Shown here one piece after another: positions 42,497 through 50,440 of a stretch of 64,000 nt of DNA. This stretch comes from Streptomyces sp. SLBN-31. Its GTDB lineage: Bacteria > Actinomycetota > Actinomycetes > Streptomycetales > Streptomycetaceae. The position numbers were made by a program, and so were the translations under genes. How positions within the stretch are numbered: the stretch's first letter is position 1; each line of letters starts with the position of its first letter. Under the pieces are notes generated by a model. It saw nothing but the letters and a program-made list of their open reading frames with translations, did not search any database and was not told where the DNA came from. The stretch is from assembly GCF_006715395.1 (NCBI RefSeq), contig NZ_VFNC01000001.1:558001-622000 (forward strand), read 5' to 3'.

Positions 42497-43755
42497 GCGA
42501 GCTGGGAGAACTGGACGGCCCGGGCACACCGCACAGCCCCGGCGCATGGGACGAGCGATCACAGGAGTCGATGACGGACGAGGCGCCCGCACGCACGGAC
42601 GGCGAAACCACCCCACGCACCCGTGCCGACGCAAAACCGCCCGCCCCCCGCCGCACCGCGGCCGACCCCGTGAAGGCACTGATGCACCGTCACCGGGAAC
42701 TGTGCGCACGGGCGGTGGACCCCCTGGAGATCGCGGCCGGCCTGGAGGCCCACGGCATCACCGACCGCACCGCCACGCGTTTCCGTCACCGCGACGTCTT
42801 CGCGCTCGCGGAGGAGATGTTCGCCCGAGCCGCCCGAGACGAGAACCCGTCCGAGCCCCCGAAGACCACCAATGCCTCCCGCGTACGCGCCGGCTGGGCA
42901 CTGCTCACCCTCCTCCCCGGCGTCCTGGCCACGGCGACACTGACGGCCCTTCACCTCACCGACGGACAGACACACACGGCCATCGCGGCAGCCGCCGCCC
43001 TGGCCACCCCCCTGACCCTGCGCGCAGCACTCTCCCGCGGCCCCCTGGCCCCAACTCACCCCACACCACCGGGCTCCACCTCACACGCCCCCGGCACCAC
43101 CCTCTGGACCGCCTGGCTCCTCACCTACGCCCTACTCGGCGACGGCCTCCTGCAAGCAGCCCTCACCGGCGGCCCCGACGGCCTGCCCACAGCCGCCGCC
43201 GACGCCTCCTGGCCCCTCATCACGGCCCCCCTCCTGGCCCTCGCGTGGTCCTGCGCCCCCGCGGCCTGGACGGCCCACCTCCTGGCCGCACGCGCCCACC
43301 GCAGACTGACCACCAGCCGCGCCCTGGACGACTTCTCCACAGCGGTACGCCCCCTTCTCCTCGCCACCCTCACGCTCTACCTGATCGCCCTGACGACGCT
43401 GCTGGCCCTGACCGGCGCGGCCCTGGGCGAGCCCGCACCCTACGCAAGCACGCTCCCCCTGGGCGCCCTGCTGTTCCTCGCCCGCCTCCTGACGACCCAC
43501 GGCTTCACCCACGTCCCCGCCACCGTCCTCATGGCGACGGCCACCACCGAAGCCACGGCACTGGCCACGGTCTTCGCAGCCCGCCTCCCCGGCTGCACAC
43601 CGCTCGCCACCCCCGTACAGACGCTGGCCGACACCTGGGGACCAGCAAGCATCCCGACCCTCACCTGCACCACAGCGGCACTGATCCTGCTGATCCACTC
43701 CGCTCGCACCCTCACCAGGGCCTCGGCCCACACCCCACCGGAGCCCCCGTGCTGA
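42493..43755 (+). CDS. multispanning membrane protein of the polysaccharide operon
   Basis: This 420-residue protein has about 130 cytoplasmic N-terminal residues that include a conserved helical segment (LMHRHRELCARAVDPLEIAAG, LEAHGITDRTATRFRHRDVF). Eight to ten hydrophobic helices follow to the C-terminus. I do not recognise the family. In Pel systems the GT is paired with the polytopic PelG, but sequence similarity to PelG is not evident here, so a transporter role is inference from context. The 4-nt overlap with the glycosyltransferase gene indicates tight coupling. The helices are very rich in Ala, Leu and Thr. Confidence 0.72.
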   Translation: MSELGELDGPGTPHSPGAWDERSQESMTDEAPARTDGETTPRTRADAKPPAPRRTAADPVKALMHRHRELCARAVDPLEIAAGLEAHGITDRTATRFRHRDVFALAEEMFARAARDENPSEPPKTTNASRVRAGWALLTLLPGVLATATLTALHLTDGQTHTAIAAAAALATPLTLRAALSRGPLAPTHPTPPGSTSHAPGTTLWTAWLLTYALLGDGLLQAALTGGPDGLPTAAADASWPLITAPLLALAWSCAPAAWTAHLLAARAHRRLTTSRALDDFSTAVRPLLLATLTLYLIALTTLLALTGAALGEPAPYASTLPLGALLFLARLLTTHGFTHVPATVLMATATTEATALATVFAARLPGCTPLATPVQTLADTWGPASIPTLTCTTAALILLIHSARTLTRASAHTPPEPPC

Positions 43756-44089
43756 GCCGGCCATCACACGCCGGCGACAGCCTCGTACGGCGAGGAGGGG
43801 CCGTGCCGGGGGGTGCCCGCCCGCAGTGCCGGGCGTCAGGACACTGCACCACACGGCCGACAGCACCGCCCGACCGAGGACGGACACCCCCCGGCGCGGC
43901 CCCGACCCACCCACCATCCCCAGGCGCCACGCGCAAAACCACGAAAGCCGCACAGGCGCCGCAGGCATCCCGGCGCTACCGCCCGGAGGCCCCCGCCTCC
44001 GTGCGACCGCCCGGAGGCCCCCGCCTCGAAGGAGCACCACAGATGACCACCGCCCACCCCACCCCCGACGGCGCCCAAGGAGCCGCCCG
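43756..44089 (+). other. 334-nt gap with possible coupled ORF and direct repeat
   Basis: An open frame from GTG 43749 to a stop at 44093 overlaps both neighbours in the manner of an operon gene, but its product (114 residues, Arg/Pro/Gly-rich) has poor third-position bias. A shorter frame with a good Shine-Dalgarno starts at ATG 44043 (16 codons, ends ATGA on the epimerase start). A 22-nt direct repeat occurs at 43978-43999 and 44006-44027. I do not call a gene here. Confidence 0.4.
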
Positions 44090-45049
44090 ATGAGAGTCCT
44101 GCTGATCGGAGCCAACGGCTACCTCGGCCGCTTCGTGGCCGACCGCCTCCTCGCCGACCCGGCCGTCCAGCTCACCGCCCTCGGCCGGGGCGACGACGCC
44201 GACGTCCGCTTCGACCTCGCGTCCGGCAGCCCCGGCGCCCTCACCCGCTTCCTCGACGCGGTACACCCGGGGGTCGTCGTCAACTGCGCGGGCGCCACCC
44301 GGGGCGGTGCCCGCGAACTCACCCGGCACAACACCGTCGCCGTCGCCACCGTCTGCGAGGCCCTGCGCCGCAGCGGCTGCGGCGCCCGTCTGGTGCAGAT
44401 CGGCTGCGGCGCCGAGTACGGCCCCAGCCAGCCCGGCTCCTCCACGGCCGAGGACGCCGTCCCGCGTCCCGGCGGCCCGTACGGCGTGAGCAAGCTCGCC
44501 GCCACCGAACTCGTCCTCGGCTCCGGCCTGGACGCGGTCGTCCTGCGCGTCTTCTCGCCCGCCGGCCCCGGCACCCCGGCCGGCTCGCCCCTGGGCCGCC
44601 TCGCGGAGGCCATGCGCCGAGCCATGCAGTCAGGCGACGGCGAGCTCAAACTCGCGGGCCTGGGCGCCCAGCGCGACTTCGTCGACGTACGCGACGTGGC
44701 ACGGGCCGTCCACGCCGCGAGCCTGTCCGCCGCCCAGGGCGTCATCAACATCGGCTCCGGCCGCGCCGTCCGCCTGCGCGACGCCGCCGCCACCCTCGCC
44801 CGCGTGGCCGGATACGGCGGCGCCCTCCACGAACTCGACGGCCCGCCCGGCCCGCTGCGCGCCCCGATCGGCCACCCTCGCGGTGATTCCGACCACGTGG
44901 CCTCCGTCGCGTACCCGTACCCGGACGGCTGCGGCAGCTGGCAGCAGGCCGATGTGCGCACCGCACGCGACCGGCTCGGCTGGCGGCCCCGGATCAACCT
45001 CGAAGAGTCCCTCGCCGACATCTGGATGGAGGCGGCATGCCGCATCTGA
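44090..45049 (+). CDS. NAD-dependent sugar-nucleotide epimerase/dehydratase (extended SDR)
   Basis: This is a 319-residue extended SDR enzyme. The Rossmann motif is LIGANGYLG (GxxGxxG), then VVNCAGATRGG, the catalytic region QIGCGAEYGPS and the YxxxK pair in PYGVSKLAATE. A substrate-binding C-terminal half (RDFVDVRDVARAVHAA) follows. Such enzymes make UDP-galactose/GalNAc or dTDP-sugars. The sequence does not fix the specificity, but a supply of activated sugar for the adjacent glycosyltransferase is the obvious idea. ATG 44090 follows AAGGAGCC. Its end overlaps the spherulin-like gene by 13 nt. Confidence 0.88.
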   Translation: MRVLLIGANGYLGRFVADRLLADPAVQLTALGRGDDADVRFDLASGSPGALTRFLDAVHPGVVVNCAGATRGGARELTRHNTVAVATVCEALRRSGCGARLVQIGCGAEYGPSQPGSSTAEDAVPRPGGPYGVSKLAATELVLGSGLDAVVLRVFSPAGPGTPAGSPLGRLAEAMRRAMQSGDGELKLAGLGAQRDFVDVRDVARAVHAASLSAAQGVINIGSGRAVRLRDAAATLARVAGYGGALHELDGPPGPLRAPIGHPRGDSDHVASVAYPYPDGCGSWQQADVRTARDRLGWRPRINLEESLADIWMEAACRI

Positions 45050-45786
45050 CCAGCACCAAGACGTACTCCCCGAGCACGGCGTTCCGCACCGTCTTCGGCA
45101 TCCCCGGCTACGCGCACCCCCTCGTCGCCCCCACTGAATGGAGCGAACTGACCCGCCCGGGCACACCCCTGCACTGGGTGGTCCTCAACGTCGCCGACGG
45201 CCCCGGCAGCCGCCCCGACCCGCACTGCCTGGAGGCGGCCGGCCGCCTGCGCAACGCGGGCGTCCGCGTCCTCGGCCACCTCGACGCCACCTTCGGCGCC
45301 CGCACCTTCGGCGAGATGATCTCCGACGCGCACCGCTACATCGACTGGTACCGGGTCGACGGCTTCCTCCTCGACCGCTGCCCGACCGAACGCACGTCGC
45401 TTCCCGGGATCCGCCGCACCGTCACCACGCTCCGCGCCGTCCGTGACGACGCCCACATCGTCCTCGGCCACGGCACCCACCCGTACCCCGGATACGCGGA
45501 GGCCGCCGACCAGCTGGTCACCTTCTCGGGGCCGTGGAACGACTACCGCTGGTCGCAGGTGGCCGAGTGGACGGCCGACTACCCGCCCGACCGCTTCTGC
45601 CACTTCGTCCACGGGGTCCCGGGCCCCCACCTCGACGAAGCGCTCCGCATCGCCCGCTGGCAGGGCGCCTCGACCATCTACTTCACGGACCGCACCGACC
45701 GCGGCGGACGCACCGACCCTTGGGAGACCATGCCCGGCTACTGGGACGACATCGTCTCGCGGATCGGAACGGGTGTCTCGGAATGA
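45037..45786 (+). CDS. spherulation-specific family 4 (spherulin 4) glycosidase-like protein
   Basis: This is a 249-residue TIM-barrel-type protein. FGIPGYAHPLVAP, PLHWVVLNVADGPGSRPD, GVRVLGHLDATFGAR and YIDWYRVDGFLLDRCP follow the spherulin-4 pattern. Family members include Sph3-type endo-alpha-1,4-N-acetylgalactosaminidases. The Asp in GFLLD is kept, but the usual following Glu is Arg, so activity needs testing. There is no signal peptide, unlike known exported members; a cytoplasmic place is odd for a hydrolase of an exported polymer. ATG 45037 follows GGAGGCGGC. It is the last gene of the proposed operon. Confidence 0.78.
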   Translation: MPHLTSTKTYSPSTAFRTVFGIPGYAHPLVAPTEWSELTRPGTPLHWVVLNVADGPGSRPDPHCLEAAGRLRNAGVRVLGHLDATFGARTFGEMISDAHRYIDWYRVDGFLLDRCPTERTSLPGIRRTVTTLRAVRDDAHIVLGHGTHPYPGYAEAADQLVTFSGPWNDYRWSQVAEWTADYPPDRFCHFVHGVPGPHLDEALRIARWQGASTIYFTDRTDRGGRTDPWETMPGYWDDIVSRIGTGVSE

Positions 45787-45849
45787 AAAAGGCCATGGCA
45801 CTGTTACACGGAGAACAACCGTACTGATTGACCGACCAACGGAGTCCCC

Positions 45850-47028
45850 GTGTCGCTGCCACCCCTGGTCGAGCCAGCCTCTGAGCTCACCGTAGACGAG
45901 GTTCGCAGGTACTCCCGCCACCTGATCATCCCCGACGTCGGGATGGACGGGCAGAAGCGGCTGAAGAACGCCAAGGTGCTCTGTGTGGGCGCCGGCGGCC
46001 TGGGCTCGCCGGCGCTGATGTACCTGGCCGCCGCGGGCGTCGGCACCCTCGGCATCGTGGAGTTCGACGAGGTCGACGAGTCGAACCTGCAGCGCCAGAT
46101 CATCCACAGCCAGTCCGACATCGGCCGCTCCAAGGCCGAATCCGCCCGTGACACCGTCAAGGGCATCAACCCGTACGTGAACGTGATCCTTCACGAGGAG
46201 CGGCTCGAGGCCGACAACGTGATGGACATCTTCAGCCAGTACGACCTGATCGTCGACGGCACGGACAACTTCGCGACCCGCTACCTGGTCAACGACGCGT
46301 GCGTGCTGCTGAACAAGCCGTACGTGTGGGGTTCGATCTACCGCTTCGACGGCCAGGCCTCCGTCTTCTGGTCCGAGCACGGCCCCTGCTACCGCTGCCT
46401 CTACCCGGAGCCCCCGCCGCCGGGCATGGTCCCCTCCTGCGCCGAGGGCGGCGTGCTGGGCGTGCTGTGCGCGTCCATCGGCTCCATCCAGGTCAACGAG
46501 GCCATCAAGCTCCTCGCGGGCATCGGCGAGCCGCTGGTCGGCCGGCTGATGATCTACGACGCTCTGGAGATGCAGTACCGCCAGGTCAAGGTCCGCAAGG
46601 ACCCGAACTGCGCGGTCTGCGGCGAGAACCCGACCGTCACCGAGCTCATCGACTACGAGGCCTTCTGCGGCGTCGTCTCCGAGGAGGCCCAGGAGGCGGC
46701 GGCCGGCTCGACGATCACTCCGAAGCAGCTCAAGGAGTGGATCGACGACGGCGAGAACATCGAGATCATCGACGTCCGCGAGATCAACGAGTACGAGATC
46801 GTCTCGATCCCCGGCGCCAAGCTGATCCCCAAGAACGAGTTCCTCATGGGCACCGCCCTGGAGACCCTCCCGCAGGACAAGAAGATCGTCCTGCATTGCA
46901 AGACGGGTGTCCGCAGTGCGGAAGTCCTCGCGGTCCTGAAGTCGGCGGGCTTCTCCGACGCCGTGCACGTCGGCGGCGGAGTGATCGGCTGGGTCAACCA
47001 GATCGAGCCCGACAAGCCGATCTACTAG
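45850..47028 (+). CDS. moeZ: MoeZ-type adenylyltransferase/sulfurtransferase
   Basis: This 392-residue protein fuses a ThiF/MoeB adenylation domain (about 15-255: GAGGLGSPALMYLAAAGVG, FDEVDESNLQRQ) to a rhodanese domain (about 285-390) with active-site C350 in LHCKTGVR. CxxC pairs (CYRC, CAVC) hold zinc. It activates and thiolates sulfur-carrier proteins such as MoaD, ThiS and CysO-like partners. In actinomycetes it also serves natural-product sulfur incorporation. GTG 45850 follows GGAG. A good terminator follows. It is single-copy-like housekeeping rather than part of the sugar operon, though only 63 nt separate them. Confidence 0.93.
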   Translation: MSLPPLVEPASELTVDEVRRYSRHLIIPDVGMDGQKRLKNAKVLCVGAGGLGSPALMYLAAAGVGTLGIVEFDEVDESNLQRQIIHSQSDIGRSKAESARDTVKGINPYVNVILHEERLEADNVMDIFSQYDLIVDGTDNFATRYLVNDACVLLNKPYVWGSIYRFDGQASVFWSEHGPCYRCLYPEPPPPGMVPSCAEGGVLGVLCASIGSIQVNEAIKLLAGIGEPLVGRLMIYDALEMQYRQVKVRKDPNCAVCGENPTVTELIDYEAFCGVVSEEAQEAAAGSTITPKQLKEWIDDGENIEIIDVREINEYEIVSIPGAKLIPKNEFLMGTALETLPQDKKIVLHCKTGVRSAEVLAVLKSAGFSDAVHVGGGVIGWVNQIEPDKPIY

Positions 47029-47059
47029 GAACCGCACAAGCCGGTCCACCAGGTTCCGG

Positions 47060-47093
47060 AAGGGGCTCGGCACCACGGGTGCCGGGCCCCTTT
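47060..47093 (+). terminator. intrinsic terminator after moeZ
   Basis: AAGGGGCTCGGCACC pairs with GGTGCCGGGCCCCTT around ACG with one T-G pair, and is followed by T. It lies between convergent genes. Confidence 0.85.
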
Positions 47094-47105
47094 GCGTACC
47101 GCGGC

Positions 47106-48668
47106 CTACCGCGCACAGACCTTGCCGTCCTTCGGCACCCTCCCGTCGAGCAGATACGCGTTCACCGTCGAGTCGACGCAGTCGCTCCCGTTGCCGTACG
47201 CCCCGTGTCCCTCGCCCTTCCAGGTGAGCTCCACACCGACGCCCTTGCCCAGTTCGTCGGCCATCTTCCTGGCGCCCTCGTACGGCGTCGCCGGATCGCC
47301 GGTGTTGCCGACCACCAGGACCGGCGCCGCGCCGGGCGCGCTCACCTCCGGGGTGTCGTACTGCCCGGCCACCGGCCAGTCGCGGCACCAGCCGGCCGTG
47401 TCCCAACCGAGGAAGTCCCCGAACACGGGCGAGATCCTCTCGAACGTCGGCAGCAGCTTCTTCGTCTGTTCGGCGGTCGGCCGCTGCTTGTCGTCCAGGC
47501 ACGATATGACCCGCTGGGAGTGGGTCGTCGTGCCGTAGTGCCCCGAGGAGTCCCGCTCGTTGTAGCCGTCGGCCAGTGAGAGCAGCTCGGTGCCGTCGCC
47601 CCGCTCCGCCGAGTCCAGGGCACTGGTCAGGGCCGGCCAGCCCGACTTGCTGTAGAGGGGCAGGACGATGCCGGTGAGCGCGAGCGTCTGCGTCAGCTTG
47701 CGCCCGGAGGAGGTCGGCAGCGGGTGCGCGTCGAGCCGCTCGACCAGGCTCGCGATCTTCCGTGTGCCCTGCGCGGGGTCCTGGCCGGTCGACTTCAGGT
47801 AGTCGTCCAGCGCCCGTTGGAACCCCCGGGCCTGGTTCTCCGCGTGTCCCACCGAGTCCGCGCTGGGGTCGACGACCGCGTCGAGGACGAGCCGTCCGAC
47901 GTTCTTCGGGAAGAGATGGGCGTAGACGCCGCCCAGTTCCGTGCCGTAGGAGATGCCGAAGTAGTGCATCTTCGAGTCGCCCAGCACCTGGCGCATCAGG
48001 TCCATGTCGCGGGCGGTGTCGGTGGTCGACACGTGGGCCAGGATCTTTCCGGCGGCCTTCTGACAGCCCTTGCCGAAGTCGACGGCGTCCTGGAAGTACG
48101 CCTTCTCCTCGGCCGGGGTGTCGGGTGTGGCGTCGATGTCCTCGGCGGCCTGGATCGCCTTGTCGCCGCGGCAGCGCACTCCCTCGCTGGCGGCGACTCC
48201 GCGCGGGTCCCAGCTGACCAGGTCGTAGTGCTCGCGCAGCACGGACACCGTGGCCGCGTACTGCGGCATGGTCGACACCCCCGAGCCGCCGGGGCCACCG
48301 AAGTTGAACAGCAGCGACCCGAGGCGCTTGCCGCCGCGGGCCTTCTCGCGGATCAGTGCCAGACCGATCGTCCCGCCGTCCGGCTTCGACCAGTCCAGCG
48401 GCACCTTGAGGGTCGCGCACTGCCAGTCGCTGCCCGGCGCGGCTGCGTCCGCGGTCGCCTTGCAGCGCCCCCAGGCGAGCTTCTGCGCGGTCAGGGAGGA
48501 GGGCAGGGCGGCGGCCGTACCGGAAGAGCCGGTCGAGGGCGAGGCGGCCGGACTCGTCTTCGAGCCGCCCTTGCCATCGCCGCCGTCGGACGACGAGCCG
48601 CCGCTGCAGCCCGCCACCAGCAGTGCGGCGGCGGCTCCGAAAGCCGTCCACCGAGCGAATCGCGCCAT
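47106..48668 (-). CDS. lipoprotein alpha/beta hydrolase, tripeptidyl aminopeptidase type (SlpD/E-like)
   Basis: This 520-residue exported lipoprotein has signal LLVAGCSGG (lipobox Cys about residue 21), then a Ser/Gly-rich linker. The alpha/beta hydrolase domain has LLFNFGGPGGSGV (oxyanion), the nucleophile in FGISYGTELGG, and the TAP C-terminal domain with VVGNTGDPATPYE (Asp) and GEGHGAYGNG (His). This is the mycelium-associated tripeptidyl peptidase family, acting on peptides outside the cell. It is a paralogue of the next gene upstream, from which it is separated by 136 nt. ATG 48668 follows GGGGGGAC. Confidence 0.9.
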   Translation of the reverse strand: MARFARWTAFGAAAALLVAGCSGGSSSDGGDGKGGSKTSPAASPSTGSSGTAAALPSSLTAQKLAWGRCKATADAAAPGSDWQCATLKVPLDWSKPDGGTIGLALIREKARGGKRLGSLLFNFGGPGGSGVSTMPQYAATVSVLREHYDLVSWDPRGVAASEGVRCRGDKAIQAAEDIDATPDTPAEEKAYFQDAVDFGKGCQKAAGKILAHVSTTDTARDMDLMRQVLGDSKMHYFGISYGTELGGVYAHLFPKNVGRLVLDAVVDPSADSVGHAENQARGFQRALDDYLKSTGQDPAQGTRKIASLVERLDAHPLPTSSGRKLTQTLALTGIVLPLYSKSGWPALTSALDSAERGDGTELLSLADGYNERDSSGHYGTTTHSQRVISCLDDKQRPTAEQTKKLLPTFERISPVFGDFLGWDTAGWCRDWPVAGQYDTPEVSAPGAAPVLVVGNTGDPATPYEGARKMADELGKGVGVELTWKGEGHGAYGNGSDCVDSTVNAYLLDGRVPKDGKVCAR

Positions 48669-48804
48669 GTGCGTCCCCCCTGACAGGCCGTCCGCATCGA
48701 GCAGCGGACCGCGGTCAGGCCATACTAGGCAGATCACGCCGAGCTCGCGCAGGCCTGTGGATAACCTCCTGACCTGCACTTTTACCCGGGAATCCCGGGC
48801 TGTG

Positions 48805-50346
48805 TCAGGAACAGACGGTTCCGGCGGCCGGTACTGTCCCGTCCAGCAGATAGCCGTTCACCGCGCTCTGCACGCACTTGTTCTTGCTGTCGTACGCGCC
48901 GTGCCCCTGCCCCTTGTACGTCAGCTCCACGCCGACGCCCTTGCCCAGCGCGTTCACCATCTTCTTCGCACCCTCGTACGGTGTGGCCGGGTCGCCGGTG
49001 TTGCCCACGACGAGGATCGGCGCCGAGCCGGCCGCGCTCACGTCGGGGTGGTCGGCGGCGCCCGCCACGGCCCAGTCGGTGCAGCCGGCCATGGACCAGG
49101 CCAGGAAGTCGCCGAAGAGCGGTGAGGCGGCCCGGAACTCGGGGAGCTTGTGCTGCACGTAGGCGGTGTCGTAGCGGGCTTTGTCGTCCGCGCAGTTGAT
49201 GGCGATGTTCGCGGCCGTGATGTTGCTGTACTCGCCGTTCTCGCTGCGGCCGTTCATCGAGTCGGACAACGCCATCAGGATCTTGCCGTCCCCGGCGTAC
49301 GCCTCCTGCAGGCCCTCGGTCAGGTACTGCCAGAAGTCCTTCGAGTACAGGGACTGCGCGATGCCGTTGGTCGCGGCGGTCTGGGTGAGCTGACGCGGGA
49401 AGATCCCGGAAATCGGCTTCTTGTCGAGGTCCTTCAGGAGCTTGGCGATGCGGTCCTTGACGTCCTGCGCGCTGTCGCCGATCGGGCAGGGCTGGGTCTG
49501 GGAGGTGCAGTCCGCGGCGAAGTTGTCCAGGGCGAGCTGGAAGCCGCCGGCCTGCCCGAGCGAACTCTGTTCGACGTTCTGCGTCGGGTCGACGACCGCG
49601 TCGAAGACGGCCCGGCCCACGTGCCGGGGGAACAAGTGGGCGTAGACGCCGCCGAGTTCGGTGCCGTAGGAGATGCCGAAGTAGTAGAGCCTGTCGTCGC
49701 CGAGGACCTGCCGCATCAGGTCCATGTCCCGGGCCGCGTCGGTGGTGCGCACGTGCGGCAGCACCTTCTTGGAGTTCTTCTCGCAGGCCGAGTTGAACTT
49801 CTTGGTGTTGTCCACGAACTCGGTGCGCTCGGCGGCGTCGTCGGGGGTGGCGTCCTGCTGGAAGTAGTTGTCGAGATGCTGGTCGTTCTCGCACTTCACG
49901 GGCGCGCTGCGGCCGACTCCGCGGGGGTCGAAGCTGACCAGGTCGTAGCGGGTGCGCAGCTTCGCGTAGTCCTGGCCGAAGGAGGGCAGTGTGGTGACGC
50001 CCGAGCCGCCGGGCCCGCCGAAGTTGAAGACGAGCGAACCGATGCGTTCGCTCGCGCTTCCGCTCGTCCTCGCCCGGATCAGCGCGATGCCGATCGTGTC
50101 GCCCTTGGGCTTGCCCCAGTCCAGCGGCGCCTTCATGGTGGCGCACTGCCAGGTGCCGCCGTTCGGCAGCGGGGACGGCGCGGAGCCCCCGCCCTCCGCC
50201 GCGGAGGGGGCCGGGCAGTCCTTCCAGTGCAGCTTCTGGGCCGACAGGTCCTCGTCGTTCTCGGCGTTGTCGCTGCAGGCCGCCAGTACGGAGGACAGCA
50301 GTACGGCGGTCAGGACAGCGGCCCGCAGGCGCGGAGGCTTCGGCAT
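48805..50346 (-). CDS. lipoprotein alpha/beta hydrolase, tripeptidyl aminopeptidase type (paralogue)
   Basis: This 513-residue protein has lipobox LAAC (Cys about residue 22) and the same motifs as its neighbour: LVFNFGGPGGSGVTT, FGISYGTELGGVYAHLFPR, VVGNTGDPATPYEGAKKM and GQGHGAYDSKNKC. Four or more cysteines suggest disulfides. The two genes are clearly a tandem duplication that has diverged. The ATG at 50346 is chosen because the signal peptide begins MPKPPRLRAAVLTAVLL; upstream in-frame starts add a non-signal sequence. Confidence 0.9.
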   Translation of the reverse strand: MPKPPRLRAAVLTAVLLSSVLAACSDNAENDEDLSAQKLHWKDCPAPSAAEGGGSAPSPLPNGGTWQCATMKAPLDWGKPKGDTIGIALIRARTSGSASERIGSLVFNFGGPGGSGVTTLPSFGQDYAKLRTRYDLVSFDPRGVGRSAPVKCENDQHLDNYFQQDATPDDAAERTEFVDNTKKFNSACEKNSKKVLPHVRTTDAARDMDLMRQVLGDDRLYYFGISYGTELGGVYAHLFPRHVGRAVFDAVVDPTQNVEQSSLGQAGGFQLALDNFAADCTSQTQPCPIGDSAQDVKDRIAKLLKDLDKKPISGIFPRQLTQTAATNGIAQSLYSKDFWQYLTEGLQEAYAGDGKILMALSDSMNGRSENGEYSNITAANIAINCADDKARYDTAYVQHKLPEFRAASPLFGDFLAWSMAGCTDWAVAGAADHPDVSAAGSAPILVVGNTGDPATPYEGAKKMVNALGKGVGVELTYKGQGHGAYDSKNKCVQSAVNGYLLDGTVPAAGTVCS

Positions 50347-50440
50347 GCTTCCATCCTGTGGCCGCGCCGGGCGACCCGCTCGGGACACGGGCCGTATGAG
50401 GTACGCGCGCGTACGGACGTCGCACGACCGAGGCGTCGTA

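Noticed and set aside
44119..48651. A 1510-codon minus-strand open frame
   Set aside because: It runs antisense to the epimerase, spherulin-like and moeZ genes and then out of frame with the hydrolase gene. It is a GC-bias shadow.
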